Positions 7,289-13,548 of a DNA stretch of 32,311 nt are shown here, piece by piece. Below the pieces are notes generated by a model. The model worked only from the letters and a program-made list of their open reading frames with translations. It searched no databases and was not told the origin of the DNA. Numbering within the stretch: position 1 is the first letter of the stretch; each line of letters begins with the position of its first letter. The DNA lies in NCBI GenBank assembly GCA_016342645.1, contig JAEINX010000042.1, forward strand, positions 1 to 32,311, written 5' to 3'. Position numbers and translations under genes: made by a program. The stretch is from Bacteroidales bacterium (GTDB taxonomy: Bacteria > Bacteroidota > Bacteroidia > Bacteroidales > JAEINX01).

Positions 7289-8503
7289 ATGTCAGAGAAA
7301 TCTAAGGAACCCGGCGTATTGGGCAACTTATTCAAAACATTTTTTGCTAAACACTGGCCCGTATGGGTTGGGGCAATTGTTCTGGGAACCCTAAATATTT
7401 TACTTTTTGCAATTAAAAGCCCTTGGGGAGCAAGTGGTGGAATTAATAATTGGGGTGAAAATGTTTTCAAACTTGTTGGAATTTTCGGTTTAGAAAACGC
7501 TACTCCTACAAATGCAAGTTTGTATGGTATGTTATGCCTTTTCCTTGTAATTGGTTCATTTATTGGAGCTTTGTTTTCAAAGGAATTTGCTTTTAGAATT
7601 CCTCCCAAAGGAGAATTAATTAAAGGATTTATTGGTGGCTCATTGATGGCTCTTGGTGCAACCTTTGGTATTGGCTGCACAATCGGTGCATTTTTTAGTG
7701 GAATGCCCGCCCTTTCGGGGGGTGCAATAATTTTCACCATAGGATTATTTATAGGGACTATCATCGCCTTAAAATATCTTATGTGGGAAATGGAAAAATT
7801 TCCTAAATTCAGCAGTGGAAAGAGCTATGTTTTTCTATCCGGCACAGGTAAAAGCGGGTCATGGCAAATATATCTCGCATGGATAGTTTTAATAATAACT
7901 TTTATTATTTCCTATCAATATTCAGGCAACAATAAAATTATGGCATGGTTCATAATTATTGGAATGCTTATGGGTTTAATAAGCCAGCGATCACGATTTT
8001 GTATCGTTAAAGCATTTCGTGACCCATTTATGACCGGTGAAGCCGACGGTTCTGTTGGTGTTATGGCCGGGCTATTAATAGGAGTATTTGGATTTACAAT
8101 AATAAAATATTTTGGCATTGGAATTGGAGACGTAGCTGCTCGCGCAAGAGAAATGACTTGGGTGTTCCCTCATTTTTTCTTTAGAGCTGCAATAGGCGGT
8201 TTTGTTTTTGGAATTGGTATGACAATAGCCGGAGGTTGTGCAGTCGGTACTCTTTGGAGAGTTGGTGAAGGACAAGTAAAATTATGGGCTTCGGCTCTTG
8301 GTTTTATTTTAATTTCCCCTATTTCAAAACTTTATATCGTCCCTCCTATTGTAAACTCACTTCCACAAAGCCTCGATTTCAAGAATTATTTACCTGATTA
8401 TTTAGGTTATCCCGGAGCTTTTGCACTTGTTTTAATCATTATACTAATATGGTATGTGTTTGTAAAATGGAATGAAAAAACCGGAAGATTTAGTGCATTT
8501 TAA
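7289..8503 (+). CDS. YeeE/YedE (TsuA-type) thiosulfate or sulfane-sulfur transporter
   Basis: This is a 404-residue integral membrane protein of the YeeE/YedE (DUF395) family with about ten hydrophobic segments. The three conserved cysteines expected along the thiosulfate path are visible: Cys130 in GIGCTIGAFF, Cys238 in RSRFCIVKA and Cys317 in AGGCAVGTLW, each beside the family's Gly-rich helix-breaking loops. Family members take up thiosulfate, apparently by transient Cys-ligand interactions, and need a TusA-like partner, here encoded directly upstream. In this operon it links the extracytoplasmic rhodanese lipoproteins to the cytoplasmic TusA/DsrE proteins. Whether it moves intact thiosulfate or relays sulfane sulfur is not visible. 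The strong Shine-Dalgarno site and nine-base gap support the start. Confidence 0.92.
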   Translation: MSEKSKEPGVLGNLFKTFFAKHWPVWVGAIVLGTLNILLFAIKSPWGASGGINNWGENVFKLVGIFGLENATPTNASLYGMLCLFLVIGSFIGALFSKEFAFRIPPKGELIKGFIGGSLMALGATFGIGCTIGAFFSGMPALSGGAIIFTIGLFIGTIIALKYLMWEMEKFPKFSSGKSYVFLSGTGKSGSWQIYLAWIVLIITFIISYQYSGNNKIMAWFIIIGMLMGLISQRSRFCIVKAFRDPFMTGEADGSVGVMAGLLIGVFGFTIIKYFGIGIGDVAARAREMTWVFPHFFFRAAIGGFVFGIGMTIAGGCAVGTLWRVGEGQVKLWASALGFILISPISKLYIVPPIVNSLPQSLDFKNYLPDYLGYPGAFALVLIIILIWYVFVKWNEKTGRFSAF

Positions 8504-8523
8504 TTAACATCAATTCAATAATT

Positions 8524-9015
8524 ATGCTAAAAAATAAATTATACAAATGGTTATCAGTCTTTTTTATTATCGTTCTAATTTCTTCATGCTCTAATATTTA
8601 TGAGAATGGTAGTGAACTGGCAGCCTATACAAAACCATATATTGAAGAAATCACAGTTGATGAATTAAACAAAAAAATTGAGAATCAGGAGGATTTTCTT
8701 TTAATAGATGTTCGTCAAGCTGCAGAATATCAAAAAAGTAATATTCCGGGCTCCTTACTTATTCCAAGAGGTTTAATTGAATTTAAGATTGGTGATGATG
8801 CCTTCTGGGAAGAAGAGTTTTTATATACCCCTGAGAAAGATGCCGAAATAATTCTTTATTGTAAAAAAGGAGACAGAGGCATTTTAGCAACTAAAGCATT
8901 AACCGAATTGGGTTATACCAATGTTAAGAATTTATCAGGTGGAATCATTGCCTGGGACCCTGATTTTGATTCGGGTAGCACAACTGCTCCCGCAGAAGGT
9001 GGTTGCGGAGGTTAA
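8524..9015 (+). CDS. Rhodanese lipoprotein with SoxY-like C-terminal GGCGG arm
   Basis: This is a 163-residue lipoprotein with a signal peptide ending LISSC (lipid Cys22). A single rhodanese domain covers about 42-146: LLIDVRQAAEY, the active loop CKKGDR with catalytic Cys113, and the final LSGGIIAW motif. A linker rich in Ser, Thr, Ala and Gly (149-158) then leads to the last five residues GGCGG, with Cys161. Rhodaneses carry sulfane sulfur on the loop Cys. A C-terminal GGCGG is the substrate-carrying swinging arm of SoxY in thiosulfate oxidation, but nothing else here resembles SoxY. The protein should face the periplasm, tethered to a membrane; no surface-export signal follows Cys22. It may move sulfur from its rhodanese Cys to the tail Cys and so to a partner such as the adjacent transporter (inference). 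Confidence 0.9.
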   Translation: MLKNKLYKWLSVFFIIVLISSCSNIYENGSELAAYTKPYIEEITVDELNKKIENQEDFLLIDVRQAAEYQKSNIPGSLLIPRGLIEFKIGDDAFWEEEFLYTPEKDAEIILYCKKGDRGILATKALTELGYTNVKNLSGGIIAWDPDFDSGSTTAPAEGGCGG

Positions 9016-9074
9016 TTTTCGAACCGAATAAATTAGTAAAAACATATTATATAAACATTTAAAAATAACAAATA

Positions 9075-9899
9075 ATGAAAAAATTAATATTAATAGGATT
9101 GTTTTTATCCGCAATATTCTTATTTAACACGAATATTTTCGCTCAAAGTAATCTTATTTCTGCCAAAGAAACCGCAAAAATAATGAAGGATGATAATGTG
9201 GTATTAGTTTCAACCCGAAAAGCAAGCGATTATGCAAAAGTGCATATAACTGATGCTGTAAATGTTGATATTCTATCACTTTGTAAGCCTGGTGATATCA
9301 AAGGTATTCTAAAAAGTCCCGAAGAAATTTCAAAGATTCTGGGAGAAAAAGGAATAAATAAAGACAAAAAAATAATCATATATGATAATGGAAAAAATGT
9401 CAATGCCGGAAGATTATATTGGATACTAAAATATCTCGGATTTAAGAACGTAAAAATTTTAGATGGACACATGAAAGCCTGGCGTGCTGCAAGAAAACCC
9501 GTCACAAAATATGCAACAAAAATTAATCCGGTAACATGTTCTCCTTCTGTCAACAAAGAAATTATTGTAGATTATGACTATGTAAAAGCAAATCTTAATA
9601 ACCCTAAAGTAATTATTGTTGATGTACAAAGCCAAAAGGAATTTGATGAAGGCCATATCCCAAATGCTAAAAATTTTGAATATAAAAATATTGTAGTTGA
9701 AGAAAGCGGAACTCTAAAATCACCCGAAGAAATTTCAAAACTTTTAACAGAAGCAGGGATCACACCTGACAAAGAAGTAATTTTATATTGTGCAACAAGT
9801 GCCCGTGCAGGAATAGTATTTATGGCTATGGAATCAATGCTCGACTACCCTAACGTAAAAATTTATGATGGTGCATACAATGAATGGAAAACAAAATAA
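9075..9899 (+). CDS. Exported tandem-domain rhodanese (thiosulfate sulfurtransferase-like)
   Basis: This 274-residue protein has a signal peptide (about 1-23, ending IFAQ) without a lipobox, so it is probably soluble in the periplasm. Two rhodanese domains follow, about 27-140 and 162-272. In the first, the catalytic position is Asp104 (IIIYDNGKN), as usual for the structural N-terminal domain of tandem rhodaneses. In the second, the active loop is CATSAR with Cys239, which is intact. The length is typical of the family. Tandem rhodaneses move sulfane sulfur from thiosulfate or mercaptopyruvate to thiol acceptors. Standing between two lipoproteins that carry GGCGG tails, it is a good candidate to charge those tail cysteines from a sulfur donor (inference). 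Confidence 0.92.
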   Translation: MKKLILIGLFLSAIFLFNTNIFAQSNLISAKETAKIMKDDNVVLVSTRKASDYAKVHITDAVNVDILSLCKPGDIKGILKSPEEISKILGEKGINKDKKIIIYDNGKNVNAGRLYWILKYLGFKNVKILDGHMKAWRAARKPVTKYATKINPVTCSPSVNKEIIVDYDYVKANLNNPKVIIVDVQSQKEFDEGHIPNAKNFEYKNIVVEESGTLKSPEEISKLLTEAGITPDKEVILYCATSARAGIVFMAMESMLDYPNVKIYDGAYNEWKTK

Positions 9900-9925
9900 A
9901 TGCTTAACCATAAAACATATTAGTT

Positions 9926-10423
9926 ATGAAAACTTATAAGCTCATTTTTGTTTTATTTATAATTGTTTTTATTGCCGGATGTGGTGCAAAAATGGATAAT
10001 ACTTACGCTGATGTTAGCCAAAAGGTAAACGAAGCTCAAAATAATATCACAAAAGTAAGTGTTGATGATCTGAAAGCAATTATTGATAATCATGGGGAAA
10101 TCAAAATTATTGATTGCCGCGAAAAAGAAGAATATATAAATGGCCATATTCCCGAGGCAATAAATGTACCGAGAGGTGTTTTGGAATTTTCTTCAAAAGT
10201 TTCTAATAGAAGAGATAAAATCTACATCTATTCTGAAAATATAAATAGAGCATCTTTAGCATGCCCGGCACTTAAATTATTAAAATTTAAGGATGTTTAT
10301 CTAATTGATGGAGGTTGGCAACAATGGAATAAATCATACCCTAATCTAATTGAAGAAGGTGAGGGTGAATCGGGAGGTAAAGCTGCCCCAAAAGCTGAAG
10401 AATCAGGCGGATGTGGTGGTTAA
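9926..10423 (+). CDS. Rhodanese-fold lipoprotein lacking the catalytic Cys, with C-terminal GGCGG arm
   Basis: This is a 165-residue lipoprotein with a signal ending FIAGC (lipid Cys19). The rhodanese fold spans about 43-140, with IIDCREKEEY and INGHIPEAINVPRG. The position of the active Cys is Ser103 in IYIYSENINRA, so it cannot form the usual rhodanese persulfide. Cys64 and Cys113 are present but not in the active loop. A Gly/Glu/Lys/Ala-rich linker (about 144-160) ends in GGCGG with Cys163, as in the other rhodanese lipoprotein. Loss of the domain's own catalytic residue with the tail kept suggests that the tail is the working sulfur site and the domain serves as a docking scaffold. The two lipoproteins look like paralogues. 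Confidence 0.88.
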   Translation: MKTYKLIFVLFIIVFIAGCGAKMDNTYADVSQKVNEAQNNITKVSVDDLKAIIDNHGEIKIIDCREKEEYINGHIPEAINVPRGVLEFSSKVSNRRDKIYIYSENINRASLACPALKLLKFKDVYLIDGGWQQWNKSYPNLIEEGEGESGGKAAPKAEESGGCGG

Positions 10424-10494
10424 AACAAGGATTGAATGATGAATTTAGCATTTAATGATTTGTAAAAAATAAAAATTATATAAAAAAATAAATT

Positions 10495-10908
10495 ATGGCA
10501 AAATTATGTATGGGGTTATTTTCAGGTAGCCTCGATAAATTAGTAGGTGCAGGAGTTATTCTTAGCGGTGCTGCTGCCGATGATATGGATGTTGAAGTAT
10601 TTGTTTTATTGCAAGGGGCTCGAGCTTTTCTTAAAGGAAATGAAAACAAAATAGATAACGTAGCTGAAGCACCTGAATTAAAAGAACATTTTATCAAACA
10701 ACTCGAAGTTTTGAACGTACCCGAATGGTATGATTTTTTCGAGATGGCAAAAGATATGACAAATGTGAAAATTTATATTTGTAGCCTTGCCGGAAAAATT
10801 TGGGGTGGTGAAAAATTAGAAGATTTCAATGATCTCGTTGATGATCTTTGTGGGATTGGAGAATATTTGACTGCTGCTGAAGAAGCAGATATCCACATGT
10901 TTATTTAA
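10495..10908 (+). CDS. DsrE-family protein
   Basis: This is a 137-residue cytoplasmic protein of the DsrE/DsrF-like family. The N-terminal strand-loop-helix (LFSGSLDKLVGAGVILSGAAADDMDVEVFV) is typical, and the following gene has a closely similar segment. Cys96 in VKIYICSLAG sits where DsrE proteins carry their sulfur-binding Cys. Cys5 and Cys119 are additional. DsrE proteins accept sulfur from TusA or rhodaneses as a persulfide. The ATG lies 71 bases after the preceding stop codon. It belongs to the relay between transporter and redox complex; its exact partner is unknown. Confidence 0.82.
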   Translation: MAKLCMGLFSGSLDKLVGAGVILSGAAADDMDVEVFVLLQGARAFLKGNENKIDNVAEAPELKEHFIKQLEVLNVPEWYDFFEMAKDMTNVKIYICSLAGKIWGGEKLEDFNDLVDDLCGIGEYLTAAEEADIHMFI

Positions 10909-10943
10909 CAATCTTATATATGTAAATATCTCATTATATTTTT

Positions 10944-10951
10944 TAACTTTG
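10944..10951 (+). promoter_or_regulatory. Possible internal promoter before the DsrE2-like gene
   Basis: TAACTTTG matches the Bacteroidota -7 box TAnnTTTG, 34 bases before the ATG of the DsrE2-like gene. No clear -33 element is seen. It would let the DsrE2-TusA-Hdr/Qmo half of the cluster be made separately from the transporter and rhodanese half. Confidence 0.4.
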
Positions 10952-10985
10952 CAAAATAAATTAAAATAATTAATGGGAATCATTT

Positions 10986-11528
10986 ATGGAAAATATTGAA
11001 AAAAACATAAAAGAACTACAAGAAAAAGTAGCACGATTAGAAAAAGGTACAGAAGATCAATTATCTATGGTTCTTTTCTCCGGCGATCTCGATAAACTGC
11101 TTGCTGCTATGATAATTGCAACAGGTGCGACCGCAATGGATATGAAGGTTAAACTGTTCTTTACTTTTTGGGCAACAACAGCTTTACGCGACAAAACCAA
11201 AAAAGCCAAAAGTAAAGACTTCATGTCTAAAATGTTTGGATCAATGTTACCTAAAGGTACTTCAAAACTTAAATTATCAAAAATGAACATGGGTGGCATT
11301 GGAAAATCAATGCTAAAATCTCTTATGAAAAAGAAAAATGTAGCTTCATTAGATGAATTATTTAAAACGGCTGCAGAATTAGGGGTGGAAATTAATGTTT
11401 GTGAAATGTCGATGGATTTAATGGGAATTAATAAAGAAGAACTTATCGACTACCCCAATCTAAATATTTGCGGTGTAGCAACCTTTTTAGTTGACGCCGA
11501 AGAAAGTAAAATTCAATTATTTATATAA
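10986..11528 (+). CDS. DsrE2-like sulfur-transfer protein
   Basis: This is a 180-residue protein. A short N-terminal amphipathic or coiled-coil stretch (about 1-22) is followed by a DsrE2-type domain: LSMVLFSGDLDKLLAAMIIATGATAMDMKVKLFFTFW condensed as the family's first motif, then Cys139 in NVCEMSMDLMGI and Cys162 in NICGVATFLVDA. The CxMSMDxMG signature is characteristic of DsrE2, and both cysteines are conserved there. A basic Lys/Met-rich insert lies at about 70-118. In sulfur oxidisers DsrE2 or DsrE3 is encoded with TusA and rhodanese and passes persulfide sulfur between them. Here it directly precedes the second TusA, 18 bases away. Some DsrE2 proteins have membrane segments; none is convincing here. 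Confidence 0.88.
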   Translation: MENIEKNIKELQEKVARLEKGTEDQLSMVLFSGDLDKLLAAMIIATGATAMDMKVKLFFTFWATTALRDKTKKAKSKDFMSKMFGSMLPKGTSKLKLSKMNMGGIGKSMLKSLMKKKNVASLDELFKTAAELGVEINVCEMSMDLMGINKEELIDYPNLNICGVATFLVDAEESKIQLFI

Positions 11529-11546
11529 ATTTTTAAAATAAAAGTT

Positions 11547-11798
11547 ATGACACAAGACGAATTACAAGCTTTAACTGTAAATAAATCAGTTGATGCACGA
11601 GGAACAGCTTGCCCCGGACCCTTATTAGAAGCGAAAAAAGCTATTGGAACCATTGGTTCCGGTGAAATTATGGAAGTTCTTTCAGCCGATGAAGGTACAA
11701 AAAGAGATATTCCAAAATGGGCTAATAAAAAAGGCCATGAATATCTCGGCACTGTAGAAGAATCCGGATTTTTTAAAATTTATTTGAAAAAGGGGTAA
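11547..11798 (+). CDS. tusA: TusA-family sulfur carrier (second copy)
   Basis: This is an 83-residue TusA protein with the motif ARGTACPGPLLEAKKAI, placing the carrier Cys at residue 22 in CPGP. It differs from the first copy, which has CPMP, so the two are not a recent duplication. It lies between the DsrE2-like gene and the MvhD/HdrA genes, the place expected of a carrier that hands sulfur to the Hdr-like redox enzyme. The next gene starts five bases after its stop codon, implying a common message. Confidence 0.93.
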   Translation: MTQDELQALTVNKSVDARGTACPGPLLEAKKAIGTIGSGEIMEVLSADEGTKRDIPKWANKKGHEYLGTVEESGFFKIYLKKG

Positions 11799-11803
11799 TA
11801 AAA

Positions 11804-12196
11804 ATGGATAATAAAAAATCTGCTCCAAAAATTTTAGTGTTTTCAACAGAGAAGATTTCAGATCCCGCTATTGATTTAGCGGGACTTCTGAAAAAACATT
11901 ATCCACCAACTGTTTATACAATAAATGTTCCTTGTTCAAGTGCTATAAAGACAAAATGGATATTACGCGCATTTGACAAAGGTTTTGACGGAGTTTTTAT
12001 TGCAGCAGATGGAACCGATTGTTCATTTAGCGAAACCTGTACTCTTAGAACAGGTGAATTAGTTAAACAAACACACTTAATAATGAAAGAAAAAGGGATT
12101 GATCCTGCCAAATTAAAAATGGCTGCAATATGCTCAGTTTGTTCCGATCCTTTTGTTAAGCACATGAAAAATTTTATTTCGGCTCTGTCAAACTAA
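11804..12196 (+). CDS. MvhD/FlpD-like iron-sulfur subunit
   Basis: This 130-residue protein resembles the MvhD (hydrogenase iron-sulfur subunit delta, FlpD) family: NVPCSSAIKTKWILRAFDKGFDGVFIA, then Cys73 and Cys79 (TDCSFSETC) and Cys110/Cys113 (CSVCSDPF). MvhD holds a 2Fe-2S cluster and passes electrons to or from HdrA; in QmoB it is fused to the C-terminus. The N-terminal Cys pair usual in MvhD is absent; that region reads FSTEKISDPAIDLAG. Cluster ligation may therefore differ. The gene follows the second tusA by five bases and precedes the HdrA-like pair, so it probably acts as an electron-transfer or sulfur-input module of the Qmo-like complex. The family assignment is by pattern and is moderately certain. 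Confidence 0.7.
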   Translation: MDNKKSAPKILVFSTEKISDPAIDLAGLLKKHYPPTVYTINVPCSSAIKTKWILRAFDKGFDGVFIAADGTDCSFSETCTLRTGELVKQTHLIMKEKGIDPAKLKMAAICSVCSDPFVKHMKNFISALSN

Positions 12197-12255
12197 AATT
12201 TTCAAAATATTTGAATGAGCAAAAAATTTATCATTAATAAATATGTCAAACCATT

Positions 12256-13548
12256 ATGACAAAATCAAATGAATATGATGCCCTTGTGATAGGTGGAGGT
12301 ATTGCCGGTGAAGAAGCAGCATTAAACCTTGCTAATATCGGCTACAAAATTTTACTTGTAGAAAAAGATCTTTCGATAGGCGGGAAAATGATTCACCTCA
12401 GCAAAGTTTTTCCAACTCTCGATTGTGGTGCTTGTATCACAACACCAAAAGTTTCGGAAACGGCAAGGCATCCAAATATCTCAATTTTTACTAATAGTGT
12501 AATTGAGGACATTGAGAAACATTATGAAAATGACTTCTCGGCAAAACTTGTTGAAAAACCAAGGTATGTTACTGAAGATTGTACCGGATGTCAAATTTGT
12601 GAAGAAAAATGCCCTGTGGTGGTTGAAGATCAATATCAGTGGGATTTGGTTGGAAGAAAAGCAATTTATGTTCCATTCAGTATTGCCAATCCGCGAATAG
12701 CAGCAATAGATATTGAAAATTGCAGTCTATGTGGATTATGTGAAAAAGTTTGCCCCGCCTTTGCAATTGACTTTTCACAAGAAGAAAAAATTCACGAAGT
12801 AAATTTTAAAACTGTAATCATTGCAACAGGTTTTGAACTTTTCGACCCTACTCTTATTCCGCGTTACGGTTATGGAAGGTTTAAGAATGTTGTAACTGCT
12901 ATGCAAATGGAGAGGCAACTGGTCCCGACAAGGCCGTTCAATAATGTTCTTCGCCCAAAAGACGGTAAAATGCCCGACAACATCGCTTATGTTTTATGTA
13001 CAGGGTCTCGTGATGAAACCGTTGGAACTCCAATTTGTTCCCAAGTTTGTTGTATGTATTCAACCAAACAGGCACAATTACTTATGGGTGCACTACCAAT
13101 GGCCGATGTAACAATTTATTATTTGCACATCAGAGCATTTGGAAAAGGATTTTGCGAATTTTATCAGCAAGCACAAGGGATGGGGGTAGAATTTATTAAA
13201 GGAAAAGTAGGATTGATAAAAGAAAAAGAAAACGGCAATTTACTTTTAAGATACGAAGATATTCAGGAAGGAATTGTGAAAGAAGCCGAGCATGACCTTG
13301 TTGTTCTTTCGGTTGGAATTTTACCAAATACCGATTTTTCAACAATGTTTAAAAATGTTAAGATTGAACAAGATGATTTTGAATATGTAAATCAAGTTGA
13401 TGAATTGTCAAGTCCCGCAAAAACAAATATTAACGGTGTTTTTGTTGCAGGTACCTCATCAGGGCCAATGGATATTCCCGATTCAATATTATCAGCAGGT
13501 GCTGCTTCAGCCGAAGCCGCAGGCTATTTGAAAGGAGGTAAAAAATGA
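12256..13548 (+). CDS. HdrA/QmoA-like flavo-iron-sulfur protein
   Basis: This is a 430-residue soluble protein. An FAD-binding Rossmann motif opens it (VIGGGIAGEEAALNLA, 11-26), followed by the HdrA signature GGKMIHLSKVFPTLDCGACI with Cys57 and Cys60. Two 4Fe-4S ferredoxin motifs follow (Cys109/112/115/119 and Cys156/159/162/166). A Cys-rich site CSQVCC (261-266) matches a further cluster-ligating site of HdrA. Length and order fit QmoA better than full-length HdrA (about 650 residues). QmoA and QmoB form the cytoplasmic part of a quinone-interacting oxidoreductase that normally serves APS reductase. No apr genes are here. The stop codon overlaps the next start by four bases, indicating coupled translation of the two HdrA-like subunits. 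Confidence 0.9.
   Translation: MTKSNEYDALVIGGGIAGEEAALNLANIGYKILLVEKDLSIGGKMIHLSKVFPTLDCGACITTPKVSETARHPNISIFTNSVIEDIEKHYENDFSAKLVEKPRYVTEDCTGCQICEEKCPVVVEDQYQWDLVGRKAIYVPFSIANPRIAAIDIENCSLCGLCEKVCPAFAIDFSQEEKIHEVNFKTVIIATGFELFDPTLIPRYGYGRFKNVVTAMQMERQLVPTRPFNNVLRPKDGKMPDNIAYVLCTGSRDETVGTPICSQVCCMYSTKQAQLLMGALPMADVTIYYLHIRAFGKGFCEFYQQAQGMGVEFIKGKVGLIKEKENGNLLLRYEDIQEGIVKEAEHDLVVLSVGILPNTDFSTMFKNVKIEQDDFEYVNQVDELSSPAKTNINGVFVAGTSSGPMDIPDSILSAGAASAEAAGYLKGGKK
13533..13538 (+). promoter_or_regulatory. Canonical Shine-Dalgarno site of the second HdrA-like gene
   Basis: AGGAGG lies inside the end of the preceding coding region, six bases before the ATG at 13545. Together with the four-base stop/start overlap it favours this start and coupled translation. 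Confidence 0.65.

Noticed and set aside
7267..7764. A 165-codon open frame on the minus strand inside the YeeE-like gene
   Set aside because: It is antisense to a clear transporter gene, is low in complexity (Pro/Ile/Lys) and matches no family I know; it reflects the codon bias of the opposite strand.
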